Positions 1 through 8,487 of a stretch of DNA of 64,000 nucleotides are shown here, piece by piece. Made by a program: the position numbers and the translations under genes. The stretch lies in contig JBFXGJ010000005.1 in the NCBI GenBank assembly GCA_050178135.1, forward strand, positions 1-64,000. The letters run 5' to 3'. Position 1 is the first letter of the stretch. Each line of letters begins with the position of its first letter. Below the pieces are notes generated by a model. It searched no databases. It was given only the letters and a program-made list of their open reading frames with translations, and had not been told where the DNA came from. The DNA is from UBA288 sp050178135 (GTDB lineage: Archaea > Halobacteriota > Methanomicrobia > Methanomicrobiales > Methanospirillaceae).

Positions 1-1
1 C

Positions 2-484
2 GGTCCCGATCCCGGTCGGGAGCGAGCGCCCCTGACCAGGCGCAGGCGGACGAGGCTGCCGCGAGCCGTCCTGCTCGGGCTTCTCGGCGCCATCCTGCTC
101 GCGGCCGGCTGTTTTACCCCTATGACCGCCCTGCCCGGCGGCGGGTACACCACCCTCCTCGGGGGAAGCTCCGTCCCGGCGCGGATGATCCTCGTGGGGG
201 CCATCGCCTCCGTGGCGCTTATCCTCCTCGCCCGGCGGCGAGCCCTTCTGATCACGGGGGCGTTCTCGGGCCTGATGGTCCTTTTCGAGTTTCTCTCCCG
301 GCGGGACGCGCTCCTCCCCCTCCCCGTGAACGGCTCGCCAGCAGAGGCCGTACTCGCCTCGTTCTCCAGCGAGTGGGGGTGGGCCCTTCTCGTCCTCGGC
401 ACGATGTTCATCCTAATCGCCGGCGCCCTCCCCACCCGCTCGCGGCGCGCTCCTCCTCCCGAGAAGCCCCGCCGCCGGCGCTGA
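2..484 (+). CDS. Membrane protein, 5' end outside the window
   Basis: The reading frame is open from base 2 and has no stop before 482, so the ATG at 122 is unlikely to be the true start. The translated part has an arginine-rich stretch, a hydrophobic segment (about residues 24-37 of the visible part), a second clear membrane segment after the internal ATG (VGAIASVALILLA) and a third near the C-terminus (WALLVLGTMFILIAGAL), ending in a basic tail of Arg and Pro. This is a small integral membrane protein with at least three helices. I do not recognise a family. It is followed by a promoter region and is not part of the acs operon. Confidence 0.55.
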   Translation, partial: GPDPGRERAPLTRRRRTRLPRAVLLGLLGAILLAAGCFTPMTALPGGGYTTLLGGSSVPARMILVGAIASVALILLARRRALLITGAFSGLMVLFEFLSRRDALLPLPVNGSPAEAVLASFSSEWGWALLVLGTMFILIAGALPTRSRRAPPPEKPRRRR

Positions 485-520
485 ACTCCTCCTATCCTCT
501 CCGACTCCGTCCGCGGACAC

Positions 521-550
521 ATAAGTATTATAACTATAATGATTTATCAT
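521..550 (+). promoter_or_regulatory. AT-rich promoter of acs
   Basis: A block of almost pure A/T containing TATTATAACTATAA stands out from the GC-rich surroundings and fits an archaeal TATA box. It would give a start near 555-565 and so a 5' leader of about 160 nt before the acs ATG at 725. Confidence 0.5.
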
Positions 551-642
551 TGCAAAACTTGGAGGCGTCAGGAATTCTTCGCGAACAGTGCCGCGGCCCA
601 GGATGGGGAGACCTCCGGGCCCACGAGATGGAGACGAAGGCA

Positions 643-698
643 GAGGCTTGAGCCTCCGGGAACGACCTTGAGAGCACCCGCCCCGTGATACGGGCGGG
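643..698 (+). promoter_or_regulatory. Hairpins in the acs 5' leader
   Basis: Two perfect inverted repeats lie between the presumed transcription start and acs: GAGGC-TTGA-GCCTC at 643-656 and CCCGCCC with GGGCGGG at 677-683 and 692-698 (8-nt loop). The second ends about 27 nt before the start codon. They may fold in the mRNA leader; no known riboswitch was recognised. Confidence 0.3.
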
Positions 699-724
699 AC
701 GAGTGCGAGAGACGAGAGAGACCC

Positions 725-2623
725 ATGGAAGAGAATTTCGACGTTCGGCTGGCCGAGGAGGTCAAATACTATCGGCCGGCACCCGAGTACCGTGAGAATG
801 CCTGGACCAGCGACTACGAGGCGGCCTATACCGGGTTCCTCAAGGATCCCGAGGGGTTCTGGGAGGCGGAAGCCCGCGAACTCGAGTGGTTCCGCGGGTG
901 GGACGAGGTCCTGCGCTGGGACTACCCCTACGCACAGTGGTTCGTCGGCGCCCGCCTCAACATCACCCACAACTGCCTGGACCGGCACATCGCAGACCAC
1001 CGTCGGAACAAGGTGGCCATCATCTGGCGCGGCGACGAGGGCGAGGAGCGGATCTACACCTACTACAAGCTCTGGCGCGAGGTGAACCGGTTCGCGAACG
1101 GCCTCCGCTCCCTGGGGGTGAAGAAGGGAGACCGGGTCTGCATATACATGCCCGTGGTGCCTGAGCAGACGATCGCGATGCTCGCCTGCGCCCGGATCGG
1201 TGCGGTCCATTCGGTCGTCTTCGGCGGCTTTGGATCCCAGGCCGTCGCGACGCGCCTCAACGACGCACAGGCCAAGATCGTGATCACGGCCGATGTCGGG
1301 ATGAGGCGGGGCAAGCGCATCCCCCTGATCACGATCGTCCAGGATGCCGTCATTGACGCCCCCTCGGTCGAGCGGATCGTGATCCTGCGTCGGCAGCTCG
1401 ACCACCCGGTTCCCGTCCACGAGGAACGCGAGGTCGACTTCTACGAACTGATGGAGGGCAAGTCCTTCGAATGTGACCCCGAGGTGATGGATGCTGAGGA
1501 CCCGTTCTTCATTCTCTACACTTCGGGATCGACCGGCGCCCCCAAGGGGATCGTCCACACCTGCGGCGGATACATGGTCGGGGCCCATTACACGACCCGG
1601 CACGTCTTCGACTTCAAGGACAACGACGTCTACTGGTGCACGGCCGACCCGGGATGGATCACCGGCCACTCCTACGTGGTCTACGGCCCGCTCATGGTCG
1701 GCGGCACGGTCGTGATCGCCGAGACGACCCCGGACTACCCCGATCCCGGCTCGTTCTGGGAGATCGTCGAGGACCTGGGAGTCACCATCTTCTACACGGC
1801 CCCGACCGCGATCCGGATGTTCATGAAGGTCGGGGAGCAGTGGCCCAACAAGTACGACCTCCGGTCGCTCCGGGTTCTCGGCTCGGTCGGCGAACCCCTC
1901 AATCCGGAGGCGTTCGAGTGGTTCTACCAGGTGATCGGGAAGGAGCGCTGTCCCCTTGTTGATACCTGGTGGCAGACCGAGACCGGGATGCAGATGGTCA
2001 CGACCATGGTCGGCGAACCGATGCGCCCCGGTTTCGCCGGCCGGTCGATCCCCGGCGTGGTGGCCGACGTGGTGAACCGCAACGGGGAGCCGGTCCCGCC
2101 GGGGACGGGTGGGTTCCTGGTGATCCGAAAGCCATGGCCCGCGATGCTCCGGACAGTCTACAACAACGACGAGCGGTACCGGCAGTACTGGGAGACGGTC
2201 CCGGGCTGCTACACGGCCGGCGACCTGGCCGTTAAGGGGCGGGACGGCTACATCATGGTGATCGGCCGGGCTGACGATGTGATCATCATCTCAGGCCACA
2301 ACATCGGCACCGCCGAGGTCGAGTCTGCGCTCGTCTCGCACCACTCGGTGGCGGAAGCGGCCGTGATTGGGAAGCCGGACCCGATGAAGGGTAACGCGAT
2401 CAAGGCGTTTGTGATCCTGAAACTCGGCCAGACGCCCTCGGAGCGGCTCGAGAAAGACCTGGTCTACCAGGTCAGGATGATGCTCGGGCCGTTCGCGGTG
2501 CCGTCTGAGATCGAGTTCGTGGACGCGCTCCCCAAGACCCGGTCCGGCAAGATCATGCGCCGGGTTCTCAAGGCCCGCGAGCTCGGGGTCGACCCGGGCG
2601 ACCTCTCGACCCTGGAGGAGTAG
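725..2623 (+). CDS. acs: Acetyl-CoA synthetase (AMP-forming)
   Basis: Activates acetate with ATP and CoA to acetyl-CoA through an acetyl-adenylate in the cytoplasm. At 632 aa it has the usual family length. The nucleotide-binding signature TSGSTGAPKG is at residues 266-275, the DTWWQTETG motif near 410, and the C-terminal PKTRSGKIMRR segment carries the catalytic lysine, K609, which in this family is often acetylated. The ATG at 725 follows a purine-rich GAGAGACGAGAGAG ribosome site. An MFS carrier starts right after the stop, so the two are probably one acetate uptake and activation operon. Hydrogen-using methanogens of the Methanomicrobiales commonly need acetate as a carbon source, which fits. 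Confidence 0.95.
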   Translation: MEENFDVRLAEEVKYYRPAPEYRENAWTSDYEAAYTGFLKDPEGFWEAEARELEWFRGWDEVLRWDYPYAQWFVGARLNITHNCLDRHIADHRRNKVAIIWRGDEGEERIYTYYKLWREVNRFANGLRSLGVKKGDRVCIYMPVVPEQTIAMLACARIGAVHSVVFGGFGSQAVATRLNDAQAKIVITADVGMRRGKRIPLITIVQDAVIDAPSVERIVILRRQLDHPVPVHEEREVDFYELMEGKSFECDPEVMDAEDPFFILYTSGSTGAPKGIVHTCGGYMVGAHYTTRHVFDFKDNDVYWCTADPGWITGHSYVVYGPLMVGGTVVIAETTPDYPDPGSFWEIVEDLGVTIFYTAPTAIRMFMKVGEQWPNKYDLRSLRVLGSVGEPLNPEAFEWFYQVIGKERCPLVDTWWQTETGMQMVTTMVGEPMRPGFAGRSIPGVVADVVNRNGEPVPPGTGGFLVIRKPWPAMLRTVYNNDERYRQYWETVPGCYTAGDLAVKGRDGYIMVIGRADDVIIISGHNIGTAEVESALVSHHSVAEAAVIGKPDPMKGNAIKAFVILKLGQTPSERLEKDLVYQVRMMLGPFAVPSEIEFVDALPKTRSGKIMRRVLKARELGVDPGDLSTLEE

Positions 2624-2626
2624 TTG

Positions 2627-3868
2627 ATGACGGACCCGTCCCCCACCCTCTTCGGCATGCCGACCGAACGTGGTCGCTGGGTCTTCGTCCTGCTCGGGCT
2701 CGTGATCAACCTCGCGATCGGGTCCATCTATGCCTGGTCGGTCTTCCGTAAGCCGCTTGAGGCGGCGTTCGCGGTTGGGGCGACCGAGAGCCTCTTCCCG
2801 TTCGTGGTCTTCCTCGCGGTCTTTGCCCTGAGCATGCCGCTCGTCGGGGGGCTCCTCGACCGGTACGGCCCCCGGCTCCTCGCCGTCTCCGGTGGGGTGA
2901 TCGTCGGCGCGGGCTGGCTGCTCGGGTCGCAGTCCAGCTCGATGATCATGCTGACCCTCGCGTACGGCCTGATCGGCGGAGCCGGCGTCGGGATCGTCTA
3001 TAACTGCCCGATCGCGGTCGCGGCCCGCTGGTTCCCCGATCGGCGGGGGCTCGCGGTGGGCCTGGCCGTCCTGGGCTTCGGCCTCTCCCCGCTCGTCACC
3101 GCCCCGCTCGCGAACGCGCTGATCGCCTCGATCGGGCCGCTCACGACGATGGCCTGGGTGGGCGCTGCAGCCCTGGTGGCGATCGTCCTCGCCGGTCTCC
3201 CCCTCCGCTTCCCTCCTACAGGCTGGGCCCCCAGCGGCTGGACACCGACGGCGGCACAGGCGACCGCCTGCGACCTGACACGGTCGGAGATGGTCCGGAC
3301 AGGGGCGTTCTGGGGCCTCTGGCTCTGCTTCTTCATCGGCACGGTCGCTGGCCTGATGGCGATCGGGATCGCCTCACCGGTCGGACAGGAGGTCTTCCTC
3401 CTCCCGGCCGCAACGGCGGCAGCGCTGGTCGGAGTCTTCGCGGTCTTCAACGGGGTCGGCCGGCCGATCTTCGGAGCGCTCGTCGACCGGATCGGGACGC
3501 AGACGACCGCGATCGCGAACCTGGCCCTGATCGCGGTGGCGGCCCTCTTCCTCTGGGCCGGCTCCGGGAGCGGGGGGACGGCCGTCTATGTGCTCGGCTT
3601 TGCCGCCCTCTGGCTCTGCCTCGGCGGCTGGCTCGCGATCGCGCCGGCCTGTACCGCCGCGTACTGCGGAACCCGGCACTACGGCCCGAACTACGGGCTC
3701 GTCTTCACCGCCTACGGCGTCGGCGCGATCGTCGGAAACCTGCTCGCCGGGACGCTCCGCGACCTGGTCGGCTCGTACACTGCGGTCTTTCTCCCGGTGG
3801 CGGGGCTCGCACTCCTCGGGGTCGCGATCGCGGCGCTGCTCCTGCGGCCCCCAATCGGTACGGCCTGA
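2627..3868 (+). CDS. OFA-type MFS transporter, probable acetate/monocarboxylate carrier
   Basis: A 413-aa, 12-helix major facilitator protein starting 3 nt after the acs stop (a TTG at 2624 is the alternative start). The first helix ends in the IGSIYAWSVFRKP pattern typical of the oxalate/formate antiporter (OFA) family, and the loop between helices 2 and 3 has the MFS motif GGLLDRYGPR. The central loop after helix 6 is short. Family members exchange small carboxylates across the cytoplasmic membrane. Tight linkage to acs suggests acetate as substrate, but that is inferred from context and not visible in the protein itself. Confidence 0.8.
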   Translation: MTDPSPTLFGMPTERGRWVFVLLGLVINLAIGSIYAWSVFRKPLEAAFAVGATESLFPFVVFLAVFALSMPLVGGLLDRYGPRLLAVSGGVIVGAGWLLGSQSSSMIMLTLAYGLIGGAGVGIVYNCPIAVAARWFPDRRGLAVGLAVLGFGLSPLVTAPLANALIASIGPLTTMAWVGAAALVAIVLAGLPLRFPPTGWAPSGWTPTAAQATACDLTRSEMVRTGAFWGLWLCFFIGTVAGLMAIGIASPVGQEVFLLPAATAAALVGVFAVFNGVGRPIFGALVDRIGTQTTAIANLALIAVAALFLWAGSGSGGTAVYVLGFAALWLCLGGWLAIAPACTAAYCGTRHYGPNYGLVFTAYGVGAIVGNLLAGTLRDLVGSYTAVFLPVAGLALLGVAIAALLLRPPIGTA

Positions 3869-3920
3869 GGACCTTCTTTTTGACCAATCCCGCGGAACGA
3901 ATCGGATGCCGCATGGTGGT

Positions 3921-3957
3921 AATTAGTTATATTTTTATATGTTAGAATACAACTTCC
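3921..3957 (+). promoter_or_regulatory. amt-glnK promoter with NrpR-like operator
   Basis: An AT-rich TATA region (3921-3940, TTATATTTTTATAT) is followed directly by AGAA-N6-TTCC at 3944-3957. This differs by one base from the NrpR operator GGAA-N6-TTCC known from methanogen nitrogen genes. The position just downstream of the TATA box is where NrpR represses. NrpR control is inferred; no nrpR gene is in the window. Confidence 0.5.
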
Positions 3958-3967
3958 TTCCTAGTGA

Positions 3968-3984
3968 GTGGCGCAGGGCGCCAC
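3968..3984 (+). promoter_or_regulatory. Leader hairpin before amt
   Basis: GTGGCGC-AGG-GCGCCAC is a perfect 7-bp stem with a 3-nt loop, ending 20 nt before the amt start codon and downstream of the predicted transcription start. It should form a stable hairpin near the ribosome site. Confidence 0.4.
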
Positions 3985-4004
3985 CCCAGTGAGGTTGACA
4001 GAGT

Positions 4005-5207
4005 ATGGCACTCGATACCGGTGCAACGGCATGGATCCTCGCGTCGACAGCGCTGGTCATGCTCATGACGCCCGGGGTCGGGTTCTTTTACGGCGGGATG
4101 GTCCGCCGGAAGAACCTGATCTCGATGATAGCGCTCTCGTTCATTGCGTTTGCGCTCGCCTCGGTCCAGTGGGTCGTGGCCGGGTACTCGCTCTCGTTCG
4201 GCCCCGACATCGGGGGCCTGGTCGGGGGTCTGGACTTCCTCGGCCTAGCCGGGATCGGGATGGACGCAGGTGAAGGGACGTATCCCCCGATCCTCTTCGT
4301 GATGTGGCAGCTGGTCTTCGCGGCGGTCGCGCTCGCGATCCTGACCTCGGCGGTCGCGGAGCGGGTGAAGCTGAGCTCGTTCCTCGTGCTCGGCCTCCTC
4401 TGGACCACGCTCGTCTACGACCCCTTGGCCCACTGGGCATGGGGCGGTGGCTGGGCGATGAGCCTGGGCGCGCTCGACTTCGCGGGCGGGACGGTCGTCC
4501 ATATCAGCTCGGGCTTCGGGGCCCTCGCGCTCGCGCTCGTGATCGGGAAACGGGTCGGCTACGGCCAGCACTCGTTCGAGCCGACCAACATCCCGATGAC
4601 CCTGCTCGGGGCGGGCCTGCTCTGGTTCGGCTGGTTCGGGTTCAACTCGGGTTCGGCCCTCGCTGCAGACGGCCTGGCGGCGAACGCGTTCCTGGTCACC
4701 AACACGTCGGCGGCGATTGGCGCTCTCGCCTGGCTCGCGGCGAGCTGGCTCCACGGCAAGCCCTCGTCGCTCGGGTTCGTCTCGGGCGGCATCGCGGGTC
4801 TGGTCGCGATCACGCCGGCGGCGGGGTACGTCGGGGTGCCGGCGAGCCTGGTGATAGGCGCGGTGGCGGGCCTCCTCTGCTACGCCTGCATGTTGCTGCG
4901 GCTCCGGGTCGGGTTCGATGAGTCGCTCGACGCGTGGGCGATCCACGGCATGGGCGGTCTCTGGGGCGCGGTTGCGACAGGGATCTTCGCGAGCACCGCG
5001 ATCAATAAGTACCCGGGCCTGCTCGAGGGGTCGACGACCCAGTTCGTCAACAACCTGCTCGGTGCAGGTGCGGCGGTGGTCTGGGCGTTCGGTCTCACCT
5101 TCGTGCTCGCGTGGATCGTGAAACGGACGATGGGCCTCCGCGTGAGCGAGGAGGAGGAGTACGTCGGCCTGGATATCGCCCAGCACGGCGAGCGGGCGAC
5201 AACCTGA
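4005..5207 (+). CDS. amt: Ammonium transporter (Amt)
   Basis: A 400-aa, 11-helix ammonium channel of the cytoplasmic membrane. Visible signatures are the first-helix end MTPGVGFFYGGMVRRKN, the AHWAWGGGW segment, DFAGGTVVHISSG carrying the first pore histidine, FGWFGFNSGS and IHGMGGLWG carrying the second. The C-terminal tail has the conserved GLDxxxHGE element (GLDIAQHGERATT) that contacts GlnK in the family. It is directly followed by two glnK genes, giving the standard amt-glnK operon in which GlnK closes the channel when nitrogen is plentiful. The extreme C-terminal sequence recurs at the end of the first GlnK (see the repeat entry). Confidence 0.95.
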   Translation: MALDTGATAWILASTALVMLMTPGVGFFYGGMVRRKNLISMIALSFIAFALASVQWVVAGYSLSFGPDIGGLVGGLDFLGLAGIGMDAGEGTYPPILFVMWQLVFAAVALAILTSAVAERVKLSSFLVLGLLWTTLVYDPLAHWAWGGGWAMSLGALDFAGGTVVHISSGFGALALALVIGKRVGYGQHSFEPTNIPMTLLGAGLLWFGWFGFNSGSALAADGLAANAFLVTNTSAAIGALAWLAASWLHGKPSSLGFVSGGIAGLVAITPAAGYVGVPASLVIGAVAGLLCYACMLLRLRVGFDESLDAWAIHGMGGLWGAVATGIFASTAINKYPGLLEGSTTQFVNNLLGAGAAVVWAFGLTFVLAWIVKRTMGLRVSEEEEYVGLDIAQHGERATT

Positions 5208-5928
5208 GAGGACGCACCATGCATCTCGTAACCGCTATCATCCGCCCTGAACGGCTTGACTTCGTCAAGAAGGCGCTCGAGGACCAGGGCCTCAACAGCA
5301 TGACGATCACCGAGGTCCGCGGGCGCGGCGAGCAGAAGGGGATCGCGCTCCAGTTCCGCGGGGGGACCATGTCGGTTGACATGCTCCCCAAGTGCCGGGT
5401 CGAGGTCGCGGTCGACGACGTGCTTATTGACACGGCGGTCCAGGCGATCGGCAACGCCGCCCGGACCGGAAACGTCGGTGACGGCAAGATCTTCGTCGTG
5501 CCGGTTGCCCGGACGATCCGGGTGCGGACCGGGGAGGAGTTGTCCATCGGCCTGAATACCGCTCCGCACGGTGAGCGGGCGACCACCTGAGGGGAGACAC
5601 CATGCACCTGATAACGGCCATCATCCGCCCCGAACGGCTCGACTTCGTCAAGAGAGCGCTCGAGGACCGGGGCTTCTTCGGCATGACGATCACCGAGGTC
5701 GCCGGACGCGGCGAGCAGAAGGGGATCGCGCTCCAGTTCCGCGGGGGGACCATGTCGGTTGACATGCTCCCCAAGTGCCGGGTCGAGGTCGCGGTCGCCG
5801 ACGAGATGGTTGAGACCGCCGTCCAGGCCATCTGCAGTGCCGCCCGGACCGGAAAGGTCGGCGACGGCAAGATCTTCGTCGTGCCGGTTACCCGGACGGT
5901 CCGGGTCCGGACCGGGGAGGAGCTCCTC
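5163..5928 (+). repeat. 383-bp tandem duplication of amt tail plus glnK
   Basis: The stretch from codon VGLD of amt through most of glnK1 (about 5163-5545) is repeated at an exact 383-bp offset (about 5546-5928). The core, 5324-5414 and 5707-5797, is 91 bp of perfect identity. The left part of copy 2 is the tail of glnK1, which matches the amt tail. The upstream junction lies in a GGAGGAG micro-homology shared by amt and glnK. Confidence 0.8.
5219..5590 (+). CDS. glnK1: PII signal protein GlnK, copy 1, with Amt-like tail
   Basis: A 123-aa PII protein that senses ATP/ADP and 2-oxoglutarate and binds Amt. The family motifs are clear: Q39-K40-G41 and R47-G48 of the T-loop and the B-loop TGNVGDGKIFV. 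Residue 51 is Met, so the tyrosine that is uridylylated in proteobacteria is missing, as is usual in archaea; R47, which plugs the channel in GlnK-AmtB complexes, is kept. The start ATG is 11 nt after the amt stop. The protein is longer than a normal PII because after RTGEEL it ends in IGLNTAPHGERATT, a copy of the Amt C-terminus created by the tandem duplication. Confidence 0.92.
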   Translation: MHLVTAIIRPERLDFVKKALEDQGLNSMTITEVRGRGEQKGIALQFRGGTMSVDMLPKCRVEVAVDDVLIDTAVQAIGNAARTGNVGDGKIFVVPVARTIRVRTGEELSIGLNTAPHGERATT

Positions 5929-5931
5929 TAG
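5602..5931 (+). CDS. glnK2: PII signal protein GlnK, copy 2
   Basis: A 109-aa PII protein, 11 nt downstream of glnK1 and nearly identical to it through the T-loop. Q39, K40, R47 and the B-loop TGKVGDGKIFV are present and residue 51 is Met. It ends naturally after RTGEELL, without the Amt-like tail of copy 1. Differences concentrate in residues 17-34 (RALEDRGFFG, EVAGRG) and around 70-80, so the pair may have partly diverged. Same operon as amt and presumably the same nitrogen control. Confidence 0.92.
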   Translation: MHLITAIIRPERLDFVKRALEDRGFFGMTITEVAGRGEQKGIALQFRGGTMSVDMLPKCRVEVAVADEMVETAVQAICSAARTGKVGDGKIFVVPVTRTVRVRTGEELL

Positions 5932-6036
5932 CCGGCTGGCACCCCACCCTTCCATACCTTCTCCCCTCCTTCTTCACACTCCGCCGGGACCGCTCGAACC
6001 GAGTGTTCAAGAGCCTCCCGGTTCAACCCTTTCCGC

Positions 6037-6813
6037 ATGCGGGTCACGGCCCTCTCCTCGGGCTCCAAGGGCAACTCGGTCCTGGTCGAGGGCGCAAGCG
6101 GCAGTCTCCTCGTCGATGCCGGGCTCTCCGCCCGAGAACTCCTTCAACGGGTCGTCGCGGCAGGGGCTGATCCCGGCGCGATCCAGGCCATCCTCGTGAC
6201 CCACGAGCACACGGACCACGTCCGGGGGCTGGACGCGTTCGCGAAACGTCTCGACCTCCCGGTGTACGGGACCCCCGGAACCCTCGCCGAGTTCCTGCTC
6301 CACCGGAAGTCCACCCGGCGCCCGGTCGAGACGTGCGCGATCCGGGCCTACGAGCAGTTCACGATCGGCGAGTTCACGGTGGAGCCCCTGCCCTTATCGC
6401 ACGACGCCCGCGAGCCCTGCGGGTACGCAATCGAGGTCGACGGGGCCCGTCTCGGGTACTGCACGGACACGGGCATCGTCCCGGACGGGGTCCGCGAACG
6501 CCTCGCTCGCTGTGACGCGCTGGTGCTCGAGGCGAACCACTGCCCTCGGATGCTCGAGGAGGGACCCTACCCGGCGATGCTGAAGCGCCGGATCCGCTCG
6601 AAGCGCGGGCACCTTTCGAACGAGCAGACGGCCGAGCTCCTCCGCTCGTTCTCCGGGGACCTCACCGCCGTGATGCTCGCCCACCTCTCGGAGACCAACA
6701 ATACTCCCGAGCGGGCCCGGTCGGCGGTCGAGCAGGCGTTCGGTCTCTTCTCCTCCGATCTCCGCCTCTCGGTGGCTCTCCAGCAGGCGATCTCCACGCC
6801 GATGGTGATCTAG
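6037..6813 (+). CDS. MBL-fold metallohydrolase, YycJ/WalJ-like
   Basis: A 258-aa metallo-beta-lactamase fold protein. It opens with the family signature LSSGSKGNS and has the metal-binding HEHTDH motif at residues 56-61; further ligands are plausible at the LSHDA and CTDTG segments. YycJ-like members are exonuclease- or phosphodiesterase-type enzymes; the substrate cannot be read from sequence. The DNA ligase gene begins on the next base after its stop, so the two are co-transcribed and a DNA-repair role is reasonable but inferred. Confidence 0.8.
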   Translation: MRVTALSSGSKGNSVLVEGASGSLLVDAGLSARELLQRVVAAGADPGAIQAILVTHEHTDHVRGLDAFAKRLDLPVYGTPGTLAEFLLHRKSTRRPVETCAIRAYEQFTIGEFTVEPLPLSHDAREPCGYAIEVDGARLGYCTDTGIVPDGVRERLARCDALVLEANHCPRMLEEGPYPAMLKRRIRSKRGHLSNEQTAELLRSFSGDLTAVMLAHLSETNNTPERARSAVEQAFGLFSSDLRLSVALQQAISTPMVI

Positions 6814-8487
6814 GTGGAGTTCGCCGACTTCGCCCTCGTCTGCGAACGGCTCGAGGCGATCTCGGGCCGGCTCGAGATGCGCGACCTTCTCGCCTCGCTC
6901 CTTCCCGGGCTCGGGGAGGCCGAGCTCCCGGTCTTCGTCCGGTTCGTCCAGGGCCGGGTCTTCCCGGACTGGTCCGCCGAGAAGCTGGGGATCGGCCCGA
7001 ACCTCCTCTACGAGGCGGTCGCGTATGTCGCGGGCCGAAAGCGCTCCGACGTCGTCCGGCTCGTGAACGAGACCGGCGATGCGGGGCTCGCGGTCGAGCG
7101 CCTCCTCGAGCGGCGGCAGCAGTCCTCGTTCTTCTCCGATTCCATGTCGCTCGCCGAGGTCCATGTCCTCCTGGTTCGCGTCGCGTCGACCGCCGGGGCC
7201 CAGTCCCAGCAGGCGAAGATGCGCCTCCTCCGGCAGGGCTTCGGGGCGATGACCCCACTCGAGGCCCGCTATTTCGCCCGGCTCGTCCTCGCCGAGCTCC
7301 GGATCGGGATCGGTGAGGGGACGGTGCGCGACGCGATCGCGCTCGCCTTCGACGTCGATCCGACGCTGGTCGAACACGCCCAGCAGGTGAAGAACGACCT
7401 GGGCGAGGTCGCCCTCCTCGCCCGGGAGGGGCCGGCGGCGCTCGGGGCGGTCTCCATCGTGCCGTTCCGGCCGGTTCGCCTGATGCTCGCCCAGCAGGGG
7501 ACGATCCTGCAGCAGCTCGCGGACTATGGCCCGGTCGCGGTAGAATACAAGTACGACGGTTCCCGGATCCAGTTCCACCGCGTCGGCAACGTCGGCAGAT
7601 GCTGGTCGCGCCGGCTCGAGGAGGTGACCCACGCCCTCCCCGAGGTGGTCGAGGCCCTCCTTGCGGCGACCAGCGGCGACGTCATCCTGGACGCCGAGGT
7701 GGTCGCCGTCGGCCCCGACGGGCGCCCCCTCCCGTTCCAGACGGTGCTCCGCCGGTTCCGGCGCAAGCACGGCGTGGCCGAGGCCCGCGAGGCGATCGCG
7801 CTCGTCCCCCGTGTCTTCGACTGCCTCTGGGCCGGGGGCGAGACCCTGCTCGACCGGCCGCTCGCCGAGCGGCGGGCCCGGCTCGAGTCCGTCCTCGCCG
7901 ATCACCTCGCTCCGCAGCAGGTGCTCGGTGACGAGGAGAGCGTCCGGGTCGTGTACGACCGGGCGCTCGCCGACGGGCACGAAGGGGTGATGCTGAAGGT
8001 CCCCGGCTCGCCGTACACGCCGGGAGCCAGGGGCCGGGCCTGGGTGAAGATTAAGCCCGAGGCCGAGACCCTCGACCTGGCCGTCGTCGGCGCGGGCTGG
8101 GGCGAGGGGCGGCGGGCCGGCGCCTTCGGGACGTACGAACTCGCGGTCCAGGACGGGGGCCGCCTCCTTCCCGTGGGCCGGGTCGCCACGGGTATGACCG
8201 ATGAGGACCTGGCGGCGCTCCACGCCCTGGTCCAGGACCTGGTGATCGCCGAATCGGGCTCGTCGGTCACCCTCGAGCCCCGGGTGGTCTTCGAAGTCGG
8301 CTACTCCGAGATCCAGGCGAGCCCCACCTACGCGAGCGGGTACGCCCTCCGCTTCCCACGATTCGTCCGGGTCCGCGAGGACAAGGGGGTCGAGGAGGTC
8401 GAGACCCTGGAGAGCCTGGAGGACCGGTACCGGGCGCAGGCGACCCGGAACGGGAACGGTGAGCCGCGGGTCGACTCGCTCCAATGA
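6814..8487 (+). CDS. lig: ATP-dependent DNA ligase
   Basis: Seals nicks in duplex DNA during replication and repair. At 557 aa it matches archaeal/eukaryotic type I ligases: an N-terminal helical DNA-binding domain (to about residue 220), the adenylation domain with the KYDGSR motif whose lysine K246 takes the AMP, DAEVVAV (motif III), EGVMLK (motif IV) and WVKIKPE (motif V), and an OB-fold C-terminal domain. The start is a GTG immediately after the stop of the MBL-fold gene. The stop overlaps the ATG of the following peptidase gene. Confidence 0.95.
   Translation: MEFADFALVCERLEAISGRLEMRDLLASLLPGLGEAELPVFVRFVQGRVFPDWSAEKLGIGPNLLYEAVAYVAGRKRSDVVRLVNETGDAGLAVERLLERRQQSSFFSDSMSLAEVHVLLVRVASTAGAQSQQAKMRLLRQGFGAMTPLEARYFARLVLAELRIGIGEGTVRDAIALAFDVDPTLVEHAQQVKNDLGEVALLAREGPAALGAVSIVPFRPVRLMLAQQGTILQQLADYGPVAVEYKYDGSRIQFHRVGNVGRCWSRRLEEVTHALPEVVEALLAATSGDVILDAEVVAVGPDGRPLPFQTVLRRFRRKHGVAEAREAIALVPRVFDCLWAGGETLLDRPLAERRARLESVLADHLAPQQVLGDEESVRVVYDRALADGHEGVMLKVPGSPYTPGARGRAWVKIKPEAETLDLAVVGAGWGEGRRAGAFGTYELAVQDGGRLLPVGRVATGMTDEDLAALHALVQDLVIAESGSSVTLEPRVVFEVGYSEIQASPTYASGYALRFPRFVRVREDKGVEEVETLESLEDRYRAQATRNGNGEPRVDSLQ

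Noticed and set aside
413..1669. Long antisense frame opposite acs
   Set aside because: It mirrors the codons of acs in a high-GC genome and has no recognisable protein content.
4245..5186. Long antisense frame opposite amt
   Set aside because: Arg/Glu/Pro-rich shadow of a strongly conserved gene.
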